A stretch of DNA of 64,000 nucleotides, from positions 67,948,018-68,012,017 of the forward strand of contig NC_051063.1 of the NCBI RefSeq assembly GCF_004664715.2, in the 5' to 3' direction. Below, piece by piece: positions 53,158 through 64,000 of this stretch; within the stretch, counting starts at the first letter, position 1; every line of letters starts with the position of its first letter. The position numbers were made by a program, and so were the translations under genes. This DNA is from Peromyscus leucopus (taxonomy: Eukaryota; Chordata; Mammalia; Rodentia; Cricetidae). The notes beneath the pieces are model-generated. The model saw nothing but the letters and a program-made list of their open reading frames with translations, did not search any database and had not been told where the DNA came from.

Positions 53158-53301
53158 CATCCCAGTCCAGCAAGCCTCCTTCCCTCCCTGAGTGAGCATG
53201 CCAGTCCAGCAAGCCTCCCTCCCTCCCTGAGTGTGCATCCCAGTCCAGCAAGCCTCCCTCCCTCCCTGAGTGAGCATCCCAGTCAACCAAGCCTCCCTCG
53301 A
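53158..53301. repeat. 39-bp minisatellite, about 3.7 copies
   Basis: Units at 53158-53196, 53197-53235, 53236-53274 and a partial unit to 53301. Each starts CATCCCAGTCCAGCAAGCCT with few changes. The unit length divides by three, so frames stay open on both strands with a 13-residue periodicity. This explains the 198-codon minus frame (52754-53350). Confidence 0.95.
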
Positions 53302-54784
53302 AGACCTCCTTTGCACAGAAGATGTTCTGCGCAGCATTATGGGAGTTCAAAGCTCACCTCTTCTCTTCATCTTTTCTTCTTGCTGCATTGTCCAAGTACT
53401 AGCATGCAGCTAAGGACAATCTGCGGCCACACAGTTAAATGTGTTTGGAAATATGTGCTAAGCTTGGCTATGTTAAGGAGGTTCTGGGAAGCAGGCAGAA
53501 AAGGGTTTTTTTGGTAGATTTCCTTCCCCTTTCAGAGTCTGCCTGAATACAGGGCTGGGGAAAGCTGTGGGTGGGGGACATGTCCCTGAAAGGGACAGAG
53601 CCACTGGGGAGCAGGCTTCTTGTGCCTGGGGCTTATTTTAGGTGCTCAAGCACATAGTCAGAGCTTTTGGAAGATGGATGAATAGGTTTACGGTGTTGTG
53701 AGGGAAGCCTGGGCTTGTAGAACCTTCCTGGTTGCAGATTCTAGTAAGGCTGTTGAGGGTCTCAAAGCACACAGCAGGACGTCACTGCTGCCACCACTGC
53801 TATTTTTCCTGGCTGTTGTTAGCCTGACCCCTGTCTCCCTTATGGTCCAAGACTCTTGTGGTCCAAGAGTGTAGAAGAGCATTAGGTAATCTGTTGCCCA
53901 CAAACTAGGGGCTGCCCTTCTAGGAGACAAAGAAGACGTACTTCCATTTCTTCTGGGTTGACATAGTGCAGTGGCCCTGAGTTGGGTGCTTGTGGCTGAT
54001 GTGCTTCGGAGGCAGCTCCGTGCCTTACCACTGTTGGCTTTCATCCTTACCTTTCCAGCAGCACCCTCCATGCCTCTTGGCGGCTTCTGCTCTGAAGGCT
54101 CCCTTGTCCTGCTTGGCATGGTCTATAAATACTCAGTCACTGTTAGAGTTCATAGCAGAGGCATGGCACCCACTCTAACTCCTTTGTTATCAAAGGAGAC
54201 ATACAAACAGGACAGCAGTCAGAGGTATAAGTCCCCAAGCTCTCTCTGCCTGCAATATTACAGGAAGCCACTACAGGGCCTTCCAGCCTTGAGGATTTAG
54301 CCCAGGAGGAATTTGAGCCCTGATGAAATTAAGCCCTTCAGTTTGAGCAGATGACATTTAGGAACTGTTGCCTCTGAACCCATCTAGGTGACAATGTCAC
54401 CATCACTGTGATAAAATGATTGTAATTCCTATGAAGAAAGACCCTTCTCTCCTTCATATCCTCTTAGCCCCTGGGAGGTTTTTGCAAGCCAACTTCTCAG
54501 GGCTTGAAGAAGGCCCTTTCTTCTGCCCAGCCCCAGGGAGGTAGTCGTGGGTCACTCTGTGGCAGGTGTCCTGATCATCCTACTAGCCCAGGGATCTGTA
54601 GAGCTCTTGGGGATATGTTGACCACTCACACCACCAGTTCCATGGGTCCTGACCTCTGGACTGGGCCAGATGCTTCCTAGCCAGGCAAGAATCCTGAGCC
54701 AAACATTGTAACCTTACAAAACCTGTGTCCTACCGTATTTCTCTAGACAACCTGGGGTACACAGCTTAAAACTTTAACATAGAC
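53302..54784. other. Unique non-coding stretch
   Basis: Overlapping frames of 143 (minus) and 109 (plus) codons at 53688-54300 have no recognised family. Confidence 0.4.
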
Positions 54785-55257
54785 TACAGTCACTACCTGT
54801 GCTTACACAAATGCACACACAACAAACCTGTATATGACACACTCCTGTTACAAATGTATATGCCAGGAAATGTATATAAATATGGTGTTCTATGCCTATA
54901 TACACAAACATATATACTCAACCACACATAGGTAGATGAAACCACATGAGTGTGCATATACCTGCACATGCACATTCAGGTATACACAAACATGAACACA
55001 ATAGTCATGCACATACTCACAAAATCACTCAATTACCTGTATGTGCAGCAGGTATGCATAGATCTACACATGAACTTCAGCCTTATTCATACATCATACA
55101 TGCATTTATATACCAGGAATGAAGGTATGCATTAGCACATTCTCACAAAAGTCATATAGGCACATATACGTGTGTGCCATGTATGTAGGTAAACCTAGTC
55201 AAAAATCTCATATAGCACATGCACACAGAGTGGCACACTTGAAAAAAAAAGCATGTA
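54785..55257. repeat. Decayed CA/TA-rich tract
   Basis: Scattered ACACA, CATATA and TGCACA units with no pure array. The tract seems to resume after 55660, as if split by the next element. Confidence 0.6.
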
Positions 55258-55660
55258 TAGTGTTTTGGTTACTTTTCTATGGCTGTCAAGAGACAGTATG
55301 ATGAAGGTAACTTGTAAAAGACTTTATTGGGGCCTTGCTTACAATTTTAGAAGGTTAATCCATGACCATCATGGGGGAGAGCATGGCAGCAGGAAGGCAG
55401 GAACGACACTCTTGCAGCATCTGAGACTTTACATGCTGAGACAGCCACAACAAGGCAGAGAGAGCATGAACTAGGAATGGCATGGGACTTTTAACCCTCA
55501 AACCCCACCTCCACCAACAAGGCCACACCTCCTCCAACAAGGCCACACCTCCTCCAACAAGACCACACCTCCTCCAACAAGGCCACACCTCCTCCAACAA
55601 GGCCACCTTTCCCAAAGAAACATAGGAGCCTATGGAGGCCTTTCTCACTCAAATCATCAC
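55258..55660 (-). repeat. Rodent mid-repetitive element carrying a minisatellite
   Basis: 'TTTCTATGGCTGTCAAGAGA', 'GCTTACAATTTTAGAAGGTT', 'CCATGACCATCATGGGGGAG', the AACAAGGCCACACCTCC region and 'ATAGGAGCCTATGGAGGCC' give the antisense order of the 8995-9305 subtype. It is inserted in the decayed CA tract. Confidence 0.75.
55503..55605. repeat. 20-bp minisatellite, about 5 copies
   Basis: Unit CACACCTCCTCCAACAAGGC, nearly identical copies. It is a local amplification of a motif normally present once or twice in the host element. Confidence 0.95.
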
Positions 55661-57089
55661 AACATGCCTTGTGTGACATGTGTAAGTTAAGGCACATAAA
55701 TACGCACATGTGCACAGTAGCACTTGGATATGCACATGAATGTACACGTGTGGCATCCTTGGTCATATGTCCTCACGCAAGTCCAATTTGCACACAGGCA
55801 CATATACCACACCTGTATACACATGCCTAACAACTGGTTTGATTCTTGAAAAATAATCCTAGGTGCCAGATTCTGAGAGTTGTGAACAGGAAGTCTTTCT
55901 GAGTAGCAGCTACAGTGTGAGCTGATCTCAGTGGCTGTGTCTGAACCAAACAGAGTTTGTTTGTGTTTTTCTGGATGAAGGTGGCATGGAGTACCTGCTC
56001 CTTCCTTCTTTTTGGGGAGAGCCCAGCATGAGTAGCATCCTCTTCCTTCTGTAGCTTTGGGTTATAGCAAAAACAGATTCTGCTTTCTTCCTGGTCCTTT
56101 TAGAGGCAGATGTATTTGATGATCCAATAAAAAGCACAGAAGAGCTGAGTGAGTTCTATACTATCCCAGAGAAGGAGGCAAACACGGAGAAGTCTAGTTG
56201 ATCACAATCCCGGGTGGCCATCGGCTTCCTGGCTTTCTAGTTTCTCTTCCTGGGCACGGAACCATATCCAGTTAGCACCGCCCTGCAGGGGTGCAGCCTG
56301 CTCTGATGAGAGTCATGCTCTGGCAGAACACGAGCCACCAGAACCAAGGAAACAGGTAACTTCCTAGGAGCTCACAGAGGCCACATCAGCTGTCTGCATG
56401 GGCAGGCCTTGCTCCTGGAGCGGATGGAACACTGTCTATCTAACATGCCAAAAGTGTGCCGGATTTTGTTGTCCCCTGGATGACCTGGAGGGTGAGTGTC
56501 CATATTTCTCTCCACAAATCTCCTAGTTGTTTCAGACACCCAACTCAGGTATTTACCTTGTGAAGTGACCAGCTCTGCAAGGGATGACACTGTGCTATTC
56601 TCTGAGACAGCTGAGGCCTCACAGAAGAGCAACTCAGTGGTTTCTTAGACTAGTCCTCTATCTAACTGTCCAACAGTCTGGGGACACCCAGCAGGGAATG
56701 CAAACAGCCTGTGACCTCCCATAAACTTCAGGTGGGACGGGAAGAATGAACTGTCTTCAGTGGGTGGGACCTACAGGGAGATATTTAAGTGTGAACACCG
56801 ATACAGTCTCCAAAGAGGGAGGTGACCTCTAGAGAGCCCCTTCTTGACACCTCTCTAGATGGCTCCCCAGCTTCCTTGCAAAGTAACAGAGCTTGTTCCT
56901 CAGAACAAGATTCCTGGCAGGTCACCCCCAGGCTCAAACTGTCTGTGGCTCTGTAAGGCCTGCACCCCAAACATGCACTTCTCAGTGTCATCAAGGCGAC
57001 TCTGCATGCAACTTTGCACACCCTTTCCAGATGGCCCCCAGCTCTCCTCACATCTCCCAGGGAACATGAGCACTTGTCCCAAAAGATAC
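55661..57089. other. Unique non-coding stretch
   Basis: Positions 55661-55840 continue the decayed CA tract. The rest shows no gene. Opposite frames of 124 (minus) and 93 (plus) codons at 56785-57159 overlap. Confidence 0.4.
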
Positions 57090-57607
57090 ATCTATATCCT
57101 AGATCCCACAGGCTATAAATGTCTCCTGGTTGGAAGGTAAGGTCCATGTAGATGTGCACTAGTAGAGTTCATAAGAAGAGAACTCCCTCAGCCATCCCTC
57201 CACATGCATCCCTTCTGAAGCTGTGCTTGGGAGGATGGACTCTCCCCAAAGATAAAGGAGCTAGAGGAGGAGGATTCCTGAGTCAAGGGCACATGAGTAA
57301 CCATGCTCAATATTATGTGGATTGGCCCTGAAAAATTGAATCCAGTGACAATTGTACCCTTAAGAGACATACAGAAAGAAAATGCCATGGGGGTATGAAG
57401 ACCAAGGCTGGAATAATCCCAACATAGCCCAGGACCTAGAGGGGGCAGAAGGGTTCTTGCCCAGGCTTTGGAGGAAGCGCACCCTGTTGACACTCTAACT
57501 TTGGATATCCGACCTTAAAGACCATGAGCCAAACTTTCTGTTGTATCAAGCCGTGTGTGTGTGTGTGGGGGGGTTAATTCGTCATGGCAGCCTTGGAAGA
57601 GTAACAT
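57090..57607 (+). mobile_element. MaLR/MLT-like LTR interrupted by a duplicated 126-bp segment
   Basis: The 5' part 'CACAGGCTATAAATGTCTCC' with 'GGTAAGGTCCATGTAGATGT' and the 3' part 'GTGGATTGGCCCTGAAAAAT', 'GAAGCGCACCCTGTTGACAC', 'AAACTTTCTGTTGTATCAAG' and 'CGTCATGGCAGCCTTGGAAG' match one LTR type in order. Between them sits 57183-57308, which does not fit the LTR and is duplicated at 57982. Confidence 0.55.
57183..57308 (+). repeat. 126-bp direct duplication, copy 1
   Basis: It differs from 57982-58107 at four positions by eye (about 97% identity) with no gaps. Similarity stops sharply at both ends. No TSD is obvious. Confidence 0.95.
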
Positions 57608-57981
57608 ACTGGTCAGTAAGGGGTTAGGGATGGACAGGAGCGGTTGCTCTCTGCTGAGGTTGGTGACCCTTCACACCTTATATGAAGTGAAATAGCCACT
57701 GAGACAGTATTAAGAGGTGGAAATTTTAAGAGGTAATGGGTTATGAGACATCTACCCTGAGGAAAGATTAATGCTATTATCTGGGGAGTAGGTTAAGTGC
57801 CTCAGGAATGAGCGCCTGATAAAAGTGGTAAGGCCACTTTCTGCTTCCTGTCTCATGCGTAGCCCTTCCTTGCCTTTTGTCCACATTAAGACTCAAGACA
57901 AGGACAGGAGTGTGATTGGTCACCCAAAGATCCACCGGCTTGACTTGACTTGACTCATTCAATTGGCTCAGGGGGTGGCCC
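57608..57981. other. Unique sequence between duplicate copies
   Basis: Contains TTGACTTGACTTGAC at 57940-57954. Nothing else seen. Confidence 0.4.
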
Positions 57982-58107
57982 CTCCCTCAGCCACCACTCC
58001 ACATGCATCCCTTCTGAAGCTGTGCTTGGGAGGATGGACTCTCCCCAAAGATACAGGAGCTAGAGGAGGAGGATTCCTGAGTCAAGGGCATATGAGTAAC
58101 CATGCTC
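57982..58107 (+). repeat. 126-bp direct duplication, copy 2
   Basis: Same orientation and length as copy 1, offset by 799 bases. The flanks differ from those of copy 1. Confidence 0.95.
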
Positions 58108-58254
58108 CCCTGCTGTTGATAGAACTCCGAAGGAGCTTTCAAGGTCCATTTGCAGGAGGATGTAAGTGGGCTTCTAAGACTCCAGATGCATTTTAAATGA
58201 GGTGCTGCATGGGCAAGCTGCTATTCTTGAAAAACAAAACCCTCAACCCTGAAT

Positions 58255-58375
58255 CTTTACCAGATACTTGCAGCACGAATGCTCTTGCACCTCTCAGCCT
58301 CCAGACCATGAGCCAAACAGACCTCTCCTGTTTGTCACTACACGGGCTGTGCTACTCTGTCACAGCAACGAGGAA
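58255..58375 (+). mobile_element. MaLR-like LTR 3' fragment
   Basis: 'CCTCTCAGCCTCCAGACCAT', 'GAGCCAAACAGACCTCTCCT' and 'GTGCTACTCTGTCACAGCAA' match the LTR 3' end (CAGCCTCCAGAACTGTGAG...TATTCTGTTATAGCA). Confidence 0.5.
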
Positions 58376-58734
58376 TGGGTGAGTCACCTCTTCCCTCAAG
58401 AACCTCAGAGCCCAAGAGCAGAGGCTGACCTGCAAGCTACATGCTTTAATGACTGTGTTAACAGTCGTCGGCTGTGTTCCTAAGAAGTCACTGTGCTCAT
58501 GCCTGCACACTGGTGACAAGGGTTGCCAGAGTTGGCAAAGAGCGACACAGGATGCCAAGTTACACTCAAAATTCAGATACATGACAAATGTTGTTTGCTG
58601 GAATAAGTGCGCCCCCAAGCAATATTTGGGACATACTTAAACCAAAAAGCCATCCGTCTTGTATCTGCACATCTATTTTTAACCAGGCACACTTTTAGTG
58701 CTCCGAAGTCCTGAATCAGCCATCACAGTAGATC
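58376..58734. other. Unique non-coding sequence
   Basis: Nothing recognised. Confidence 0.4.
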
Positions 58735-58815
58735 TGGGGAGGAGGTAGTCACCGGAATTTCATGTTACAGAGAAGAAAACAGAGAATGAAGTGACCTTGG
58801 TCACCTCATCTTTGC
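58735..58815 (-). mobile_element. MIR fragment
   Basis: 'GTTACAGAGAAGAAAACAGA' followed by 'GTGACCTTGGTCACCTCATC' resembles antisense MIR (TTACAGATGAGGAAACTGAG...AAGGTCACAC). Confidence 0.4.
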
Positions 58816-59127
58816 ATGGCTTTAGTAACCATTTAGGCCACATGGTTGTTCATCAGTTGGGTCCTGAGGCCCAGTGGGCAGATGTGACTTTTTCAGAGTG
58901 ACTCTGTCTTTTCTCAGTGCCTTTGGGTAGAAATGGAGAAGAGCTTCTGCAGGGCGCAGCTGGGGAACCTGGGATCTGTGAACTGAAAGTGACCCAAGAA
59001 AAGATCAGGTCCAGAGCTTTTGGTATCCACCCCAGAGCTCCTTAGAGCAGCCCACGGGCAAATGATTTGGTACCGTGGTGGCCACTATGGGTGATCTTGG
59101 TGATTCTGTTGACTACATCAGGAGCTC

Positions 59128-59240
59128 TGCACCAGTGTCCACACACTGTGCTAAATATCTAACTTTCTCTGTTCTTTGCATTATCTCAAGGGATTCTAGC
59201 AGCTTGTGGAGAAGTACCCACCTCAGATGAGATGAAGTCA
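59128..59240 (-). mobile_element. MIR fragment
   Basis: 'CACACACTGTGCTAAATATC', 'TTGCATTATCTCAAGGGATT' and 'GAAGTACCCACCTCAGATGA' follow antisense MIR order (GCACTGTGCTAAGC...CATTATCTCATTTAAT). Confidence 0.5.
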
Positions 59241-60606
59241 GTACACTCCACTCACCTGTTCTCTTTGCTGAAGAGCTTAGCTGACCAGTACATGTTCCTA
59301 ATGAAAGTCTAGGTGGTGGTGTGTGCTGTGTGTACCCAGATTCACCAGTAACTTGTAGATACAAGGCCACCCATTTGTTTCTTTCTCTACTGACACCATG
59401 TTGGAAAGAGATGGTATGGCTTTCTGAACCAGTTTTCCCTGCTTCCCACTTCTAGGTCATTTGCCTGAGCTAATTCCCGCTCATCTGGCCCTGTCCAGCC
59501 TGAAGAGTTGGGCTGGGTGCTCTGAGTGTCAACTGTACCCCCATGTTAGAGAACAGCTACCTTCTTCGCGGGACTGCAGTGGCCCTCCCTCTGAGACTGT
59601 CATCCCCACAGGCGAGAATACAGGGGAGAGGAGCATGGGCTCAAGCAAACACATCTCCCGATTCCTGAGGAGTCCAACCCTAGGGCATTCAATCAATGTG
59701 TCTGGTTTCAAATTGGAAGGGCTTTGGAGAGGGCAGGGTGGGGCGAGAGGACTAGACTGGGTGGGGACTAAATGAGGGGACAGAAATCGATTGGTCTCAC
59801 AAGAGAGGTTAATTCTTCCTGACCAAGAATCGTGACTGCTAAGAGGTCTCACAAATAAGCCTGTGGCAGCTTTGACCCCCAGGGCTGATGGGGAAGCAGC
59901 CTGGAGCAACTGTGCACACTGCTCAGTGCTTGTTCAGGCAGTGGGCAGGGGTCCCCCATTCTGGGGGAGGTCCTGGTCAACACAGACAGATTGTGTGCAG
60001 AGGCCTTTCTCACGACGGAAGAAACCAACTATCAGGACACTGTGTAGACCCTTCAATGTTAGCCTGAAAAAAGCAAAGTATGGGTCTGAGGCCACAAAGA
60101 CACCCTTGTGGAGACCCACCCACGCCTGCCTACATCTCTTGATTCTCTTTGTACTTCCTCCTGATGAGAGCCTGCTAGCTCTTGCAGGTTGAGTTCTACA
60201 AGAGCAAGAAGGGAACTCTTCATGAAGCTTGTATTGATGCCACCTATCTGGAATACCCACATTTCATCAACCTCCTTCTCACTGGTAGTCACTCCCAGGG
60301 GGTTCTGGGACCCAGTAGGACACAGGGTGGGACAGCCTGAGGTCAGAGAAGAGGCAGAGATGTCCTTTCTTATCTTGATTCAAGTCTCTCTGAACCTCTT
60401 CCTCTGATACCATGTGACTGACCTACCATCACTAGGATTGGTGAGAAAGCTCCGGAAGGGACTGTCTCCCAGATGCAGGTGAAGTTTCCTCATGGAGATG
60501 AACCAGCAATTTCAGCTTTTAAGATGGATTCTAATGAGTAACTCACAGGTTTTATACATGTAGGAGTTTCAGAATCATGAATTGAGAAAAGACAAGTATA
60601 TTGCTA
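59241..60606. other. Unique non-coding stretch
   Basis: Overlapping frames of 104-126 codons on both strands at 59460-60290 are not recognised as genes. Confidence 0.4.
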
Positions 60607-60960
60607 TTCTTTCCATGGCTGTGACAAAAGACCTGAAACAGTCAACTCCAGGAAGAAGGTTTATTTTGGCATATGCTTTTGGAGCTTGTAGCCCATGGCC
60701 CTTGGCTCCAGTGCTTTTAAGATGGTAGCAAGGCAACTTGTGGTCTTGATGGTGGCGGTGTACAGCCACTCAACACACAGAGAGACAGTGACAAAAATGA
60801 ACACTTGGTTGGGGTTCCAATATATCCTCTGGGTCATGCTTCCAGTCTTGGAACTCCCACCAGGCTCCACCCCGTAAAGGTTCCATCACCTCCCAGTAGT
60901 GCCCTAGTGGGGACTCAACTTTAACACTCAGCCCATAGTATTTAAGACCCAAGCCATAGT
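60607..60960 (-). repeat. Rodent mid-repetitive element, diverged
   Basis: 'TTCCATGGCTGTGACAAAAG', 'GGAAGAAGGTTTATTTTGGC', 'GTTCCATCACCTCCCAGTAG' and 'TTTAACACTCAGCCCATAGT' follow the antisense order of the element. Confidence 0.6.
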
Positions 60961-61418
60961 ATCAAATGGAAATACCCATAGAAATTTGTTTGGATGTCCC
61001 TCCAAAGTACTGTGGGTCAAAGGGCCATGACTGAGGTAACTCATGTGTAATCCAGTCCAGACTTAGATAGCAAGATGACAGAGTGTAGGGAGGGTTGTAT
61101 ACCCATCTAGACAAGTGGCTGTAACCCATCACAGTGTCTCGAGGTTGTTCTGAGAACTGCAGAGGCCAATTTAGCTCACAACCTAGGAGGGGTCGGGCTC
61201 AGAACGGGCTCATCAGGCAGCTGCTGACATTCCAGTGTCCGGTCTATGTCCTGCCAGAAGCTGTTGGTGACAGTGCTCAGGCTTTGTTCTTACCTACCTT
61301 TGGGGGGGGCGGTTCTTTAAAACCCAGAACCTTCCCTTTCTGGAAGCGCCAAGCAGTGGTGAATGGCAGCCTCATGCTCAGAAAGGAGGCACCGTTGGGT
61401 ATATCTACCCTGCAGCAA
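60961..61418. other. Unique non-coding sequence
   Basis: Nothing recognised. Confidence 0.4.
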
Positions 61419-61570
61419 AGAGCCAGGACTCGGGGCCAGATGGCCCATTTGTTTCCCCCCTCACCAGCTGTGTGACCTCAGGCAAGCCACACATTCTCTG
61501 AGCCTTGATCTCCATTTTGAAGTGATAGCTGTAATAATCACCTCCTCCCGGGTTGTTATGGGGGCGAGGC
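61419..61570 (+). mobile_element. MIR element
   Basis: 'GAGCCAGGACTCGGGGCCAG', 'CACCAGCTGTGTGACCTCAG', 'GCAAGCCACACATTCTCTGA' and 'TCACCTCCTCCCGGGTTGTT' are MIR landmarks in sense order, including the conserved core. Confidence 0.75.
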
Positions 61571-62560
61571 AGCCTCAGAATGTCCTCTCTACATGGCACT
61601 TACCAGACGGCATTTCAGCAAATCAGCTGTTACTGGTGTTTGCTGGGTCTGAAGGTGGGGGGATGGATGAATGGGAAGAACACAGGGCATCTTTAGGATG
61701 ATAAAACTGTCCTGTCTGTCACTCTAACTAGTTACAGCCCATAGGATACAGGATGAGAGCAGACCTTGTGGACAGCTTGAACTTCAGTGGCCAGAGCTGT
61801 CAGCGTGGGCTCTTCAGCTGTGACATATGACCCACGCCAGGGCAAGGTGTTAACATGAGGGGCCTGGGTGGGTCTGCTGTGGTGCAGGAGAGGAAACGGG
61901 TACTCTGCTCCACTCCCAGAAACATAAATATACATGATGTATTATAGTACGGAGTAGCTGGCTATCCCTCTTCATGCTTCCGTTGTGGGCCTGGGGCTCC
62001 CCTGTGTCTTTTAAAGATCTGTCTGGTGGTCACTCTCCTCACTTCCTGTCACTCTCCAGCTTATCCCTCCTGCTTCTAAGACCAGTTTTCTGTGCCACCT
62101 TCTCTGAGGCCACTGCAGGCCAGCCTTCGTCTGATACCACGAGTGCCGAGTTGGACCCTTGGGCCTCACTGGTCCTCTTCCAACCTGCCTTGGTCCACCC
62201 CAGAGTCTGTCTCCTCTCTAAAGAGGAAACATCGCATGCCAGCTTATCTCTGCTCCCTGCCAGCATGGGCTCTGGTGCCGAAGAGTCTGTCTCCTTACTC
62301 AGATCTGCTCCACAAGTCATCAGCACCTCACTCGGGATGCCAACTTGGAAGTCTTCACCACAGCCAAGGAGCAGAGGGGCGTCAGGAAGACGAGGCTTTC
62401 CACGGACTCTGGCGACCGTGGTCACGGGAACAGGTGCTTGAGTCAGGCTACACTCAGCCTTGCTGCACGCATTCGCGCCCAGAAGAGCTGCGCAGCCCAT
62501 CAGCTTGCAACGACAGTTTGCTCTGTATGATCTTGTCTCGTGTTTTCTGAGCTTTGAAGG
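61571..62560. other. Unique stretch with three overlapping long frames
   Basis: Frames of 155 (plus, 61974-62441), 152 (plus, 62092-62550) and 153 codons (minus, 62039-62500) overlap almost fully. All are Ser/Pro/Leu-rich and unlike any family I know. At most one could be real, and low stop density explains them more simply. No CDS is called. Confidence 0.35.
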
Positions 62561-64000
62561 ATAGGTATAATAAATTCAACTTCAGAAAGTTTAGGGAATC
62601 CCAGAAAGGTGTTGATTGTCCACACAGTACAAAACAGGCAAGAGATGCTCCCCTCTATACTCCAGGTACCACCTTGAGTTGTAAAGCCACTTTGGTGGCT
62701 TGTCTCTAGACATCTTGGGCATACGTGTGCTTGTATATGCATGGGTTGTGCACGTATGTTCACATGTGTGCCTGTGTGTCTTGTCTGACACTTATTTGCA
62801 AGTTTTCATTCCCGCTGATGGGCTTACCGAGTCCTCATGTGGAACCACCAACTGAAGAAGGCTCATGAGAGCCATTTCCCTGGAGGTAGACTCCACTATG
62901 ATGGGCCACCCCTTTGTCACAGTCCCAGGACTCTTGGATTGGTTTTAATAAACTATGTATTTGGTGCTAGAGGTCAGATTGCTATTAGGTGGATAATAGA
63001 ACACCTTTGTCATAATTACGGGGGAAACAAAGTTAGCATCCGTCGAGAGACCAGCTCCTGCTGGTTCCTACCAGCTCAGGCTGTGTACCAAGATGTACTG
63101 TAGCATTGGATCCACACTTGGAGAGTTCTGCAGTATTGATGACGCCAACATGACAAGCTGTCACTTTGTCGTGTGCTCCCTGACATGACTAAACCTTAAT
63201 GGTTGGGTGACTCCAGTGACTCCCGGACAGTCGGGCTGCGGACTAAGGTGAGTGGCAGCTCCCGTAATTACTGGAGAAGGAGGACCAAAGCAAACAGAAC
63301 TTTACTCTCATTTTATATATTCCCAGCAGGCGCCTGGGCGACATCATTAGCACCACAGAAACGACTTCGTAGTTAGCTCAAAATCAACGCTGCATCACTC
63401 TTACATGGGTCAGCCCCACCCACCTCCCAGGCAGCCTTCTGAGTGATGCCCACCCAGGCAAGCCAGAGGAGGCGACCCATCTAGAGGATGGGCTACAGAC
63501 CAGTAAACAGCTGGCTTCCTAAGTCAAAGTTGACAAGATGACTCCATTGTGCATTGATTTTAATGGTCTGCAACTTCATACCCAGCTGCCACTTCCTGGA
63601 CATGAACAGATACAAGCAGTGGGCAGTAGCTAGGCAGGGCTGGGGTACAGGCCTATACTGACCAAAGGAGGCATGGGAGTTGAACATTTTTATTATTTTA
63701 ACCACTGCTACAATTGCTGTTAAAGAATTTGTGGAACTGGCTCAAATCCAGCATGAGTGTACACACAAGCACGCGCTCACACACATGCACGCCCGTTGTT
63801 CAGGGCCTAGAGGTGACTCCTGACAGCTTTCTTGAGAATGTACTGAGGATTCAGGTAAGGAAGCTTCCTGGGCCCTGCCAGCCTGTTCCCCTTTCTTCGC
63901 CGTTTTGGCATCTCGCACCCCAAGTGAAGACTCACAGATGTACTTCAAGACCAGGATAATTTTGTGACAAGAATGTTCCAGAAGTGAGTCACCAAGCAAA
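62561..64000. other. Unique non-coding stretch
   Basis: Short decayed TGTGCATG patches lie near 62720-62790 and an ACACACATGCAC patch near 63760-63790. No gene or element is recognised up to the window end. Confidence 0.4.

Noticed and set aside
53158..53301. CRISPR-like array
   Set aside because: Units are contiguous with no variable spacers, and the host is a mammal. It is an ordinary minisatellite.
52754..53350. 198-codon minus frame that looks like a repeat protein
   Set aside because: It consists of a 39-bp minisatellite plus GT/CT simple repeats. The periodicity comes from a unit length divisible by three.
57090..58375. Idea that the two 126-bp copies are paired LTRs of one provirus
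   Set aside because: Identity stops sharply at 126 bp and the remaining flanks differ. Copy 1 interrupts an LTR and does not define one.

Overview
The window looks like non-coding nuclear DNA from a rodent, most likely of the hamster/vole/deer-mouse family (Cricetidae). The evidence is the interspersed repeats. There are B1, B2/B3 and B4-type SINEs, many long CA/GT microsatellites, and several copies of a rodent mid-repetitive element. Two B1 copies (7631-7793 and 35962-36118) carry a short internal segment ('GGCACAAAGCTAC' or its complement) that I associate with cricetid B1s and not with mouse B1s. Older mammalian repeats are also present: MIR, Tigger-type DNA transposons, MaLR/MLT-like LTRs and antisense L1M fragments. 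Element names rest on remembered consensus patterns, because no repeat library could be run.

I recognise no protein-coding exon, tRNA, rRNA or known small RNA gene. The open frames are short, overlap on several strands and frames, match no protein family I know, and often run through repeats. The longest is 228 codons at 20455-21141 (+). The simplest reading is an intergenic gene desert or the inside of a very large intron.

Layout. 0-9 kb: unique DNA, a rodent repeat (309-720), a Tigger-type element abutting another rodent repeat (3625-4412), a B3-like SINE, and a fairly young B1 with clear target-site duplication. 9-13.3 kb: repeat-rich, with two diverged direct copies of one element about 2 kb apart, a Z-DNA-prone CG/CA tract, a 24-base poly-C run followed by a perfect 28-bp tandem duplication, and an LTR-like segment. 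13.3-25.3 kb: mainly unique DNA with several AT-rich, TAAT-rich stretches that look like candidate conserved non-coding elements. 25.3-36.1 kb: dense SINE, LINE and microsatellite sequence. 36-44 kb: mixed, with antisense L1M sequence and a B2 nested in it. 44-52.7 kb: mostly unique, AT-rich candidate regulatory DNA, including two separated copies of a ~60-bp module that is not a SINE I know. 52.7-64 kb: two minisatellites, decayed CA repeat, MaLR LTRs, a 126-bp near-identical direct duplication, MIRs and unique DNA.

No genes work together here. What can be read is the insertion history of repeats, several recent local duplications, and stretches whose composition suggests possible long-range regulatory function. 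Only a cross-species alignment could establish that function.
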